This document shows, piece after piece, positions 6,999 through 16,600 of a stretch of DNA of 64,000 bases. Source of the DNA: an uncultured Eubacteriales bacterium (GTDB lineage: Bacteria > Bacillota > Clostridia > Oscillospirales > Acutalibacteraceae). The notes beneath the pieces were generated by a model. It worked only from the letters and a program-made list of their open reading frames with translations, was not told the DNA's origin and searched no databases. The stretch is from NCBI GenBank assembly GCA_934511365.1, contig CAKSWC010000006.1:44083-108082 (forward strand). The letters are read 5' to 3'. Both the position numbers and the translations under genes were made by a program. The stretch's first letter is position 1, and every line of letters starts with the position of its first letter.

Positions 6999-7112
6999 GC
7001 GGTTTTTTGCTGCGTTCGGGCGGAGTTTTGTGAATTATTTATGCTCTGCATGAGGAAAGGTCATGGGTCGGCACGGGTCCGACCTGTACGAATTGGTTCT
7101 TATTTTAAAAAA

Positions 7113-7154
7113 ATCTAACATCTAGCATCTAGCATCTAGCATCTAGCATCTAGA
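7113..7154. repeat. Heptanucleotide tandem array (ATCTAGC), six units
   Basis: Six consecutive 7-base units, four of them exactly ATCTAGC and two with one or two changes. It forms an inverted pair with the array at 7198-7225; a CG-rich stretch of about 43 bases lies between. No gene overlaps it. Confidence 0.85.
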
Positions 7155-7197
7155 ATGTCCGGGCATCGGCTCGTAACCGCCCGAAAATTCCAATATT

Positions 7198-7225
7198 TTA
7201 GATAATAGATAATAGATAATAGATA
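7198..7225. repeat. Heptanucleotide tandem array (ATAGATA), four units
   Basis: Four 7-base units (TTAGATA, then three ATAGATA) in the opposite orientation to the array at 7113-7154. The unit YTAGATN is shared with the array at 31296. Confidence 0.85.
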
Positions 7226-7234
7226 TTTAACGCC

Positions 7235-7264
7235 AAAACCCGTCTCAGGTGAGACGGGTTTTGC
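7235..7264. terminator. Terminator downstream of the AraC-type gene
   Basis: AACCCGTCTCA pairs with TGAGACGGGTT, flanked by A on the left and T on the right, so it can work in both directions. It ends the minus-strand AraC-type gene. Confidence 0.8.
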
Positions 7265-7283
7265 ATTAAAACGGGGTTTGCCA

Positions 7284-8195
7284 TTACTTGCGCTGGAGTC
7301 CCTCTTTATATCCCAAAAACGAGGCGCGGTAATCATTCGGTGTGCAGTTTGCTTCCTTGCGGAAGGCGTCGCAGAATGTGCTGCTGTGTTTATAGCCGCA
7401 CTTTTCCGCAATTTCCTTGACCGGAAGGAGCGTGTCCGCAAGCATCATCTTTGCGTTTGAAATGCGAACCATCGCTATGTATACCGATGGCGAACAGTCA
7501 TACATCTTCCTGAACGTCCGCGTGAAATAGCTCGGCGAAAGACCCGCAATCGCGGAAAGCGTTTCAATCGAAAGGTCATCCATGAAATGCTCGTTGATAT
7601 AGGCCGCAACGGAGCGCAGTCCTTGCTGATAAACGGTGCTGTTGCGCGCGTCCTTTGTTCGCATTGTGTCACGCGCAAGGTCAATAATCTCCGCAGTAAT
7701 CAAAAGCGCAAGCGGCTCAACCTTATACTTTTCGTCTCGCGTTGGCTTTTTGCATTCATCTTTGTAATACTTGATATAATTGCGCAGAACCTCATTGCAG
7801 GAGAAAACCTCATTGATTTCAAACCGCGGACAGTTCTTTTGGCGCTTGACTTCTTCAAAGAACGCCTTGTCAATGGCAATAACGTCAAAGCGTGCGCCGG
7901 GCTGGGGGTACGCAATTCCGTGGACATTTCCGCTCGGAACGGGGAAAAGGCGGTTGACCTGGCCAAAATAGATGTTCTCGTCCCGCATCAGGTAATGAAT
8001 CGGGGAATGGGGGAGGAAGAACTCATAGGCATCGTGGGAATGGAAGCAGGAGGGGAGAAAGGTTCCGTCCGTTCCGTCAAAGTAACCGAGGCAGAGATGG
8101 CTGCTTGTGAAGAAATCAAAATGCATTGCGGCGGAGTTGGGAAAATAAGAGATTGCGTCAAGGAGAGAATCAATTTTTTTGTCATTCATTTTCAT
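7284..8195 (-). CDS. AraC-family transcriptional regulator
   Basis: This protein of about 303 residues has an N-terminal cupin-like sensing domain (residues 1-170, with HSHDAYEFF) and a C-terminal pair of helix-turn-helix motifs (about 200-300). The second carries the signature IAEKCGYKHSSTFCDAFRKE followed by TPNDYR. AraC regulators with this architecture usually control sugar utilisation genes. The frame opens with TTG at 8204; ATG at 8195 and 8189 are possible and no strong ribosome binding site decides, so the start is uncertain. It diverges from the adhesin gene and could regulate it, which is inference. A terminator lies at 7235. Confidence 0.88.
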   Translation of the reverse strand: MKMNDKKIDSLLDAISYFPNSAAMHFDFFTSSHLCLGYFDGTDGTFLPSCFHSHDAYEFFLPHSPIHYLMRDENIYFGQVNRLFPVPSGNVHGIAYPQPGARFDVIAIDKAFFEEVKRQKNCPRFEINEVFSCNEVLRNYIKYYKDECKKPTRDEKYKVEPLALLITAEIIDLARDTMRTKDARNSTVYQQGLRSVAAYINEHFMDDLSIETLSAIAGLSPSYFTRTFRKMYDCSPSVYIAMVRISNAKMMLADTLLPVKEIAEKCGYKHSSTFCDAFRKEANCTPNDYRASFLGYKEGLQRK

Positions 8196-8332
8196 CACGT
8201 CCAATCACTTGGAAATTTATGCTTCAGGCTCGATTGAGCGCCTTACACCCATATTATAAATGAAAAAAACTGCATTGCGTTCGATATCCTACCTTTTTTT
8301 TGCTCCGATGTATTGACAGAGGGCTTGAACTG

Positions 8333-8361
8333 TTAACATTCCGTTAAAAGAATGGTAAAAT
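8333..8361 (+). promoter_or_regulatory. Probable promoter of the adhesin gene
   Basis: TTAACA (8333) and TAAAAT (8356) are spaced by 17 bases, 78 bases upstream of the start at 8439. The -35 falls in an imperfect palindrome, TTAACATTCCGTTAA. Confidence 0.6.
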
Positions 8362-8438
8362 TTTATTGCAATGGCAATCTCTTCTGGAAATATTTTGGAG
8401 AGTTTGCACAAAATTTATCTATTGGAGGAATGAAAAAC

Positions 8439-11400
8439 ATGAAAACAAGAACACAAAACCGAACGCCGAAGCGGATGCTATCGGTCTTTTTGAGCATTTT
8501 GATGCTCCTTTCGTCGTTCGTGTTCGTTAATCCGACCGTTTCTAAGGCAGCAACGAGTATAACTCATACGCCGCGTGCAAACGTGGTTAGGAATTATCTT
8601 CAGGACGAGGAGTGGGGTACTGTTTATAATGTTGATTATCCGACATGGGGTCGTAGTGTAAAATACTCTGACGGCGCAAACCATACTAATATTGTTTCAA
8701 CATTTTGTGCAATCTATGACTATAATCCCAACGCAACCAATTATTTTACATCAGGAGGTGGAAGCGGTTATTGGTGGGATGGATGGGACGGAACTACTTT
8801 TAAAAAAATACATCATGATGCATATAAATTCGACCCATCAAAGCTTTCATGCAGCGGAACATCCGCATACTCAACAACATATCTTGCACAGATAGCTTCT
8901 GCCAGCCTCGGTGCCTACACTTATGGTTCATTTTCAATACAAAACAAAGTTTTTGCCATTAATACTGAAGAAATGATTAAAGAATATGATGATGCAATGG
9001 CGAAAATTGGAAACGTAAATACCGAACACTATTCAACAAGCACTTGGGATAACTACATGAGTGCATTAAGAGTTATCAAAGGATATATTGATAACGGCGT
9101 TCATGTTAATAGTCTTACAGCTAATCCTCAAAGAGATATTTATAATGCACGGTATAATCTTATAAAAGCAAGAGGTTTGCTTTCCAAACAGCAGATAGGC
9201 CTTGGAAACATTTACAAGCAGGTAGAAGGGGCAACCCTTGATGGACCGAGAAATGTCTATGTTGGCACTCCGTTTGAAGTAACCGTAAAACTTCAAGAAG
9301 GATATACCGATTCAGTTCCGAAAGTTCAAATTATGTATGGTAGCAGACCCGTAACTGTTACCGGAACAAAAAAGAGTGGAACTAATGATACTTATGTTTT
9401 TAAAATTACGATTGACAGTGAAGATGTTACAAGTATCACTCCTACAAATGTCAAAAAGAACACCTACACCGTTTCCGTTCCCGGCTCGGCAACAGGCCTT
9501 TCAATCGGTAATAGCGGAAATCACTCCGTTACCCACGGAAACAGCTTCACTTTCACCGTAACAAAGCAGACCGGCTACACCCAGAAAACTCCGGTTGTCA
9601 GAGTTAACGGAACCCAGATTGCCGGTGTTGAAAGCGGAAACACCTATACTTATACTATCAGCGGTATTACCGGAAACAAGAACGTTACCATTGACGGTCA
9701 GTCTGTCAACAGCTATAGCGTTGGCTATGAGCTTGGTGAGGGTGCTTCAAAAGGAAGCGGAACCGCAACGGCAATCAATCACTTCGGCTCAGCCACAATC
9801 AAAATCACCGTTGACGGTGCTCACAATCAGGTTACGTCTCTCCCGATAAGCGTTTCAAACGGAACAATTTCCGGCGAAACAAAGAGCGGCAACACCTTCA
9901 CTTACACTCTTTCAAATGTTACCGCAAACACAACCGTTAAGGTTGGAAATCTTAACAAGAACAAGTACACCGTAACAATCCCGGCCGGAACGGGCTATTC
10001 AAGCAATGTTGACTCAAGAACCGTTACTCACGGCGATAACTTCGACTTCACCGTCACCCTTGACGCCGCCCACAGCCAGACTCCGCCCAAGGCTTTCCTT
10101 GCCGGAAAAGAGCTTTCATACACCAAGGTTGGCGAAAACTCCTATAAGTTCAACACTGGTGCTGTTTATGCAAGCGGCGATGTTTCAATCAGTAACATCA
10201 AAATCAATTATTACGCCATTGAGCTTCCGGCTGATACGGATGCTTTCAAGGTTACTGATGTTGATGGCTTCAACCACGCTTCAATCAAGCACGGCGATAG
10301 CTATAAGTTCACCGTAACCGTTGATAAGGCATATACTCAGACCGCTCCCACCGTTACCCTCAAGGACGGAACCGTTCTCACCGCTGATTCGTCTGAGTTC
10401 GTTGGCGGTGACGCAAAGGGCAATAAAGTTTATACCTATACCGTTGAAAATGTTACCGACTTCAACAAAGTCACCGTTAAACCGATTGCAAAGAACACTT
10501 ATTCAGCCGTTCTTCCCTTTGACGCAGACGGAAGCTATAAGGCAACGAACGAAAAGGCGAACGCAGAAAATGTTGTTGAAGGTATCGTATACGGAACCGA
10601 CCTTACGTTCGGCGTTGCTTTGGGCGAGCAGTATAACCGCTCAAAAATCACCGTGAAGTATAAGGGAACCGTTCTCACCCCGGATGAGGCCGGAAACTAC
10701 ACAATTAAAAACATCACCAGGAACATCGAGGCCGGAGACATCGTTGTTGAAGGCGTTAAACTTAACCATTATTATATCACACTTCCGCTTGAAACGGAAA
10801 CAGGTTTTGTTATTGAAGTTGCAGACGGACTCAACGCAAAGTCAGTCCTCAGCGGAACAGACTTCGGCTTCAAGTTCTTCCTTGACCCGGCATACAGCAA
10901 TTCCAACCCGACCATTAAGGTCAGCAGAGACGGCGGAAAGCATTACACCGTTCTCAACGCGGAAAACGGAAATGAATACACAATCAATGAAGTTCTTTCA
11001 GACTGCATCGTTGTTGTTGAAAATGTTAAGAAGAACACATACACCGTTAAGTTCGTTGACGGCGCAACCGTTCTTGATGAACACAAAGACGTTCTTTATG
11101 GCTCAGACGTAAGCTATGAGGGCGAAACACCGACAAGAGCAACCGAAAAGGTCAGCGAAACAACGGACGAAAACGGAAACACCGTTCTTGTTGAAAGAAA
11201 GTATAAGTTCATCGGCTGGTCGCAAGACACAACGAACGTCACCTCAGACCTGACCGTTACCCCGATTTTTGAGGTTTCAGAAGTTACAACAACAACTCCG
11301 GCCGGCGGCGGACAGGGCGAAACCGTTATCACAAAGAAAACCGCAACAATCCGCTTCATCAGCGATGGTCTGACAATCCATAAGGAAACCGTCAACAAGG

Positions 11401-13082
11401 GCGAAAGCTTCCTCGGCTGGAACGAAGTTCCCGTTAAGACCTCCTCAAACCCGTATGAAAAATATGAGTTCCTCGGTTGGGACATTAACGGAGACGGCAC
11501 TCCGGATTACACCGCAGAAAACAACGCGATTGAAAATGTTCAGGATGACATTGAGCTTGTTGCAGTGTTCAAATCGAACCTTCCAACAAGAACAGTCAAC
11601 TTCTATAACTTTGACGGCTCAAAGCTGCTTTACACCGCAGACGTTAAGTGCGGCTCAAGAGTTGTCAGAGAGCTTTACGGCCTTGACGGAAGCCCGGCAA
11701 GAATTGATAACAAGTATGAATATACTTTCAGCGGTTGGGCATATGTTAAGGACGGCGCAAAGAAAGACGTTATCGACAAACTCGTCATTGGCGAGGGTGA
11801 AAGCGCAATCGACTTCTTCGCAGCCTATTCAAGAGAAAAAATCACATACACCTATAAGTATATCAATGATGGCACCGTAATGCAAGAAGGTTCATATAAC
11901 TTTGTTGATGACGGCCAGGTAACAGATGTCAGATATACCGGCGAAACCCCGAAGAGAGCTTCAAGCAAGTCAACGGATTACACCTTTAGATACTGGGTAA
12001 GAAGCAATGTTGAGGGCAGCCGTTACGATTACATCTATACCGCAGACTATGCCGAATCAACAAGAGAGTATACCTACACTCTTCCGACCGCAGACGGCGC
12101 AACCGTTGCCCTCGGTGAGGGTATCGGCGAAACCGTTAAGTGGAACGAGGACCTTGTTTTCACCGTAACACTTGACGAAGGCCATGACCAGAACGCACCG
12201 GTTGTTAAGTCCAACGGAAAGCTTGTTGAGGCTGAAAAAGTCAGCGATAACACATATAAATATGTTATCCGCGCTGACGGCGCTGACGCTGAAGAAATTG
12301 AGAAAAAGCTCAACGAAATCACCGTTTCAACAACCGTCAATGAGTATCTTGTTAAGCTCACCTATGTTGACGAAAACGGCGTTGAAAAAGAAGTGTTCAA
12401 CGGCCTTGTTAAACACGGAAAGTCACCGAACTATGTTGACCCGACTAAGCCGTCCGATCCCAACGGCGTTTATAAGCTTGTTGGCTGGGACACCAACAAG
12501 GACGGAAAAGCAGACATCAAGGGCAGAATTGAAAATGTTAAAAAGGCAATCACCGGCGTTGCGGTCTTTGAATATGACCACCGCCATGACGGCAACCCGG
12601 ATGATCCGGACGGCGTTTGGGAGCTTTATCCTGACCTGACAAAGAAGGCAGATTGCACTCATGACGGCTCAAAGACATACGGCTGCAAGCATTGCGGAAT
12701 CACAAAGGTTGTTATAATCCCCGCCCGCACCCACAACATGACCGAATGGCACATTGACAAGGCTCCGACCTGCACCGAAACCGGACTCAAGTCACGCCAC
12801 TGCCAGAACACAACCGGAAACAACGAGTATGAAGCTTGCAGCTACGCTGAAAACGGCGTTGTTATTCCGGCAACCGGACATCATGATTCGGACGGCGACT
12901 ATAAGTGTGATGATTGCGGCGCAGACCTCGGTCACTGCTCAAGCTGCATCTGCCACAAGGGCAACGTCCTTTCAAAGGTTATCCGTAAGATTTGCACAAT
13001 CCTTTCCAAAACTTTCCACACTAAGATCAAGTGCTGCAAGTGCATGAAATGGTATGGTGACGAAATTTCATCAATATCTTGA
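8439..13082 (+). CDS. Large secreted repeat protein, adhesin-like, 1547 aa
   Basis: The ATG at 8439 is ten bases after GGAGG, and the signal peptide RMLSVFLSILMLLSSFVFV fits this start. Residues 40-330 form a domain I do not recognise. From about residue 338 there are roughly twelve repeats of 75-95 residues. The first six open like NTYTVTLP and contain HG-x-x-F-x-FTV. The later ones resemble Listeria/InlB B-repeats with GW motifs such as KFIGWSQD and EFLGWD. The last 200 residues are rich in Cys and His (CKHCG, CDDCG). They end in a CSSCICHKG tail with a hydrophobic helix and CCKC, a C-terminal style I associate with gut Clostridia surface proteins. No LPxTG motif is present. Likely cell-surface adhesion. 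Confidence 0.8.
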   Translation: MKTRTQNRTPKRMLSVFLSILMLLSSFVFVNPTVSKAATSITHTPRANVVRNYLQDEEWGTVYNVDYPTWGRSVKYSDGANHTNIVSTFCAIYDYNPNATNYFTSGGGSGYWWDGWDGTTFKKIHHDAYKFDPSKLSCSGTSAYSTTYLAQIASASLGAYTYGSFSIQNKVFAINTEEMIKEYDDAMAKIGNVNTEHYSTSTWDNYMSALRVIKGYIDNGVHVNSLTANPQRDIYNARYNLIKARGLLSKQQIGLGNIYKQVEGATLDGPRNVYVGTPFEVTVKLQEGYTDSVPKVQIMYGSRPVTVTGTKKSGTNDTYVFKITIDSEDVTSITPTNVKKNTYTVSVPGSATGLSIGNSGNHSVTHGNSFTFTVTKQTGYTQKTPVVRVNGTQIAGVESGNTYTYTISGITGNKNVTIDGQSVNSYSVGYELGEGASKGSGTATAINHFGSATIKITVDGAHNQVTSLPISVSNGTISGETKSGNTFTYTLSNVTANTTVKVGNLNKNKYTVTIPAGTGYSSNVDSRTVTHGDNFDFTVTLDAAHSQTPPKAFLAGKELSYTKVGENSYKFNTGAVYASGDVSISNIKINYYAIELPADTDAFKVTDVDGFNHASIKHGDSYKFTVTVDKAYTQTAPTVTLKDGTVLTADSSEFVGGDAKGNKVYTYTVENVTDFNKVTVKPIAKNTYSAVLPFDADGSYKATNEKANAENVVEGIVYGTDLTFGVALGEQYNRSKITVKYKGTVLTPDEAGNYTIKNITRNIEAGDIVVEGVKLNHYYITLPLETETGFVIEVADGLNAKSVLSGTDFGFKFFLDPAYSNSNPTIKVSRDGGKHYTVLNAENGNEYTINEVLSDCIVVVENVKKNTYTVKFVDGATVLDEHKDVLYGSDVSYEGETPTRATEKVSETTDENGNTVLVERKYKFIGWSQDTTNVTSDLTVTPIFEVSEVTTTTPAGGGQGETVITKKTATIRFISDGLTIHKETVNKGESFLGWNEVPVKTSSNPYEKYEFLGWDINGDGTPDYTAENNAIENVQDDIELVAVFKSNLPTRTVNFYNFDGSKLLYTADVKCGSRVVRELYGLDGSPARIDNKYEYTFSGWAYVKDGAKKDVIDKLVIGEGESAIDFFAAYSREKITYTYKYINDGTVMQEGSYNFVDDGQVTDVRYTGETPKRASSKSTDYTFRYWVRSNVEGSRYDYIYTADYAESTREYTYTLPTADGATVALGEGIGETVKWNEDLVFTVTLDEGHDQNAPVVKSNGKLVEAEKVSDNTYKYVIRADGADAEEIEKKLNEITVSTTVNEYLVKLTYVDENGVEKEVFNGLVKHGKSPNYVDPTKPSDPNGVYKLVGWDTNKDGKADIKGRIENVKKAITGVAVFEYDHRHDGNPDDPDGVWELYPDLTKKADCTHDGSKTYGCKHCGITKVVIIPARTHNMTEWHIDKAPTCTETGLKSRHCQNTTGNNEYEACSYAENGVVIPATGHHDSDGDYKCDDCGADLGHCSSCICHKGNVLSKVIRKICTILSKTFHTKIKCCKCMKWYGDEISSIS

Positions 13083-13221
13083 CAAAACGACCTTTTAGCC
13101 TTATAATAACCTTAAACAACTGCCCCTTTGAACAAAAAGGGGCAGGGGGATTCCTTGCAAATTAGTCATAAAAACGAAAACGGAAGTGTAATTATATTAT
13201 GAAAGCGAGGTGCAACGATTA

Positions 13222-13344
13222 ATGTCATCAGGTGAATTCAGAGAAGGAATGGACTCAATCGCCGGCTTCATTGAAAGGCTTTATAAGGTTTTTAAAGACC
13301 TTTATCTTTTCGTTAAGGAGCAGCTTAAAGGGCTGAAGAAGTGA
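13222..13344 (+). CDS. Small amphipathic peptide, 40 aa
   Basis: The ATG at 13222 is about ten bases after a GCGAGGTG ribosome binding site, and a terminator hairpin follows the stop. The peptide contains GFIERLYKVFKDLYLFVKEQ and ends GLKK, a strongly amphipathic, lysine-rich helix. It resembles the peptide at 16 and the extreme C-terminus of the 2923-residue protein (about KFFKSIAEWFMKIINAIK). I do not recognise a family. Its place between two giant surface-protein genes suggests a surface or membrane role. Confidence 0.6.
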   Translation: MSSGEFREGMDSIAGFIERLYKVFKDLYLFVKEQLKGLKK

Positions 13345-13361
13345 TTCACTTAGTAATTATT

Positions 13362-13400
13362 GGCTGCGGCAGAATACTGCTGCAGCCTGTAGTGTTTTTA
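13362..13400 (+). terminator. Terminator after the 40-aa peptide gene
   Basis: GGCTGC-G-GCAG pairs with CTGC-T-GCAGCC around an AATA loop, followed by TGTAGTGTTTTTA. This makes the 40-residue peptide gene a separate short transcription unit. Confidence 0.6.
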
Positions 13401-13457
13401 GAGGCGGATTCGGAAAATCGCGTTCGTTTCGGAATTTTTGAGAAAAGGAGAAATTAT

Positions 13458-13610
13458 ATGGAAGATGACAAGCTCTACATGGGCGGTTTTCGCTGCTCAA
13501 TGTGCAACTGGTTCGATGAAACGAAGCATAACTTCTTCATCCTGAACTGGATTGTTGCAATCCTGCACCCGATTGTTCACTCAATCGAAGCGCACAAGAA
13601 ACTTGGATAA
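13458..13610 (+). CDS. Small CxxC peptide, 50 aa, upstream of the giant gene
   Basis: The ATG at 13458 has AAAAGGAG upstream at good spacing, so I start here rather than at 13341. The peptide carries a FRCSMCNWF motif (a CxxC pair) and then one hydrophobic stretch, FFILNWIVAILHPIVHSI, with a basic end. It could be a small membrane peptide or redox/metal-binding helper. The stop is 21 bases before the start of the 2923-residue gene, which implies co-transcription. No family recognised. Confidence 0.6.
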   Translation: MEDDKLYMGGFRCSMCNWFDETKHNFFILNWIVAILHPIVHSIEAHKKLG

Positions 13611-13631
13611 TTTTTTTAGGAGGAAAAATCA

Positions 13632-16600
13632 ATGAAGAAAGAACACCGGATTTCCCCTTCTTCGGCGTTTAAAAAAACGCTTTCGCTCATTCTTTGCCTT
13701 GCAATGCTGATTACGGCAATCCCGTTTTCCGCCCTTGCAACGGTTGAATGGCCGGAAAAGGCCGCCGAAGAAACAATCGAACCCGATGCAGAAGCAAACG
13801 AAAACACAGAAACAGAAGCCGAAGACGAAGCTCAGCGCGTTATCAAGAGCATCAAGACCAAGATAGGTGACGATGTTTTCACCTATGAGCCGGAAAACGG
13901 CGAGGAGATGGGCGCAGAGGAGCTTGAAGCTTTTGCTGCCAGCGATGCCGGCCTTGCAATGAGGGCAAACGCCAGGGCGAACAGCCCGCGCACTCCGGCA
14001 GTCGGCGATGACGAAGAACTTGAGTATAAAAACTTTGATGTTGCAACTCTTGTTGAAATCGTCAACTTCAGACGTAACAATGCGTCAACCGTTGCAAAGG
14101 CTTTCACCGATAAAAACGGAAAGCAGCACATCTATTACGGCGCAAACAATTATAATGTTTGCAAGGATGCAAACTATGACCTCATCTGTGACGACTGCGG
14201 CTACTGCCTTGATGGCTGCGCAGACGGAACCCTCATGACTTACACGGAAGATGACGTTGCAAAACACGGCGAAAGCATCCGTACTCTTGTTGAGTATGAA
14301 TATACTTATGATATTCTCAACGAGGACGGCACCGTTAAAGAGACAAAGACCGAAAAAGGATCGTATTGGGAGTATGAGTCCTATTATGTTGACGGTGACG
14401 GCTACTGCGATAAGTGCGGAAAGCCGATGTGTGACAACGGCTCTGAAATTGCAACTTCTGAACCGCATTCCTACAAAGACGGAAAGTGCGACGCTTGCGG
14501 AACCTGCGTTGGCGGCCACACCGATGCAAACAAGGACGGCAAGTGCGATTTCTGCGGAAAGTGCGCAACAACCTGTGTTGACAAAAAGGGTGCTGATTCC
14601 TGCAATGTTTGCGGTGAATGCGTAAACGGCCACAGCGGTGTGGGCATTAAATGCGACCGCTGCGGAAAGTGCAAAGCCGGATGCATTGACACTCTTGGCG
14701 CAACTAACGACAAGGGTCTCCCGACCGGCGACGGAAAGTGCGATGTTTGCGGAAACATTGTTTGCAAAACTCATACAGATGCCGATAACAACGGCAGATG
14801 CGACACCTGTGGTGTTTGCACCGGCGCTCATGACACTTCTGACAAAATCTGCGATAACTGCGGTTACTGCTTTGGCAAGGACTGCGTTGCCGGTGCTGAC
14901 GGAAAGTGCACCGTTTGCAAAAAAGTTCTTCCCTCAAGCACCTGCAAACACAGCGATGTGCTCGGAAGCACAACCTGCGTTAACAAGACAAAGGTTAAAG
15001 GCTCATCCGCTCTCTGCGGAAAAAAGCTTTGCAGCCATATGTCGGTTCCCGTAATCAATCAGACATATCTCTGGTACTCAGGTGTTTATAACTATCTTAC
15101 ATCAATCAACGAAGACGGCACCGCTCCGGAAGGCTGCGAGCAGAGCTGGCTTGACAACCTCAAGAACTTCACAACGGCTTGGAGCAAGGATGAGGCCGGA
15201 AACGAAGTTGGCGACAAGACCGGAATCCGCTCTGTTCTTGAAATGCGCCAGGAAATGAGCGCAAGCGCAGCTCAGGACGAGTCGCTTTCTAAGTTCACAG
15301 AATCGGTTCTTGACCTTGATTCAAGCAAAATCAATGCAACAACCCTTGTCGGTAAACTCACAACCGACGCCGGAAAGCCGGTAATCGACCGCTCCGGTTC
15401 ATTCTTTGAGCAGATTAACGGCGAAAAGTCAATCTTTGCCGAATATCTGAGCACCTATAATTCCTGCAAGTATGACATCTCAAAGAAGTATTTCCGCGAG
15501 TATGCAAAAATTGACACCTATAAAAAGCAGTGCAACGATAAGATTAATTCCGTTGCAGCGGAAATTCTTGATTCTCAGCTCAAAAAAGTTTATCCGAACG
15601 GCTACAACGGCGGAAAAATTGCAGTCAACAAGAACAACATTACCGAACTCAAACTTGCCATTAAGGCAGTTGAAAAAGTTCTTCTTGCTCACCTTTACGG
15701 CATAAACTTTGAAAGCGGTCTTGCCGATACTGCCAACGCAGTTTGGAACGGCTCTCAGGCGCTTTCATCTTTGAGCGCAAAGAACCAGAAGATTGTTAAG
15801 TTCCTCATGCTTGAAAAGATTCGCGTTGAAATCAACAAGCTTAAGGAAGCTGTTTTCACAAACTACAAACAGACAACCTATGATAAGAACGGCTCAACTT
15901 ACTATGCAAAGCGCGAGGCTACCTCGGATGATATTGCAAGAGACGAAAACAAAGATGCAGATGACGTTTATGTTTATGACAAGGATATCCAGAACATCAT
16001 AAACACCCTTGACGGTTTCTGCACTTCGCCCGAGCTTATCGACCTTCTCGGTCTTGCAAAGAACGAGAATATTCCCGACAGAAACGGCGATGGTGTTATA
16101 ACCATTTATGACTTTGTCATGCACATTTTCCTTGACAAGGTTCTCACAAGCGACATGATCAACTTGTTGCTTGAATCCGTTTTCCCAACCGTTATAAAGT
16201 TTATTGAGGATGACCTCCCCAGTAAGGTTAACGGAATTTGGCATGGTATTTCAGTCAAAGGCAACGGCACATATACCGTTAACTTCACAAAGATGATCAA
16301 AGAACTTTTTGAAGAGCAGGGTCTCGGCGGAAAGTGGAGCGACCTTCTTTCTAAGGCACTTGCCGGAGACAGCCAGGTAACTCTTTATGTTAACGGCAAG
16401 GGCGGCTCAACAAATTCCAATACATTTGCAAGGCTCTTTGATAATGCCGGCTTCTCCTTCTATCCGAAGCAGATTGCCGCAAGACTCAGAGAAGCCAATA
16501 CCAACGGAAGATATAATGCCATCATAGGCAGGCTTGAAAGCGCCGGCCTCAGCTGGAAAGCCCTCCTTGGCAACGACCTGAGCGGACACACAAACTTTGA

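Noticed and set aside
7113..7225. CRISPR array
   Set aside because: The repeat unit is 7 bases with no spacers, and no cas gene is nearby.
13105..13155. Terminator after the adhesin gene
   Set aside because: TGCCCCTTT/AAAGGGGCA forms a hairpin, but it is followed by GGGGGATTCC rather than T on the plus strand, so I did not call it.
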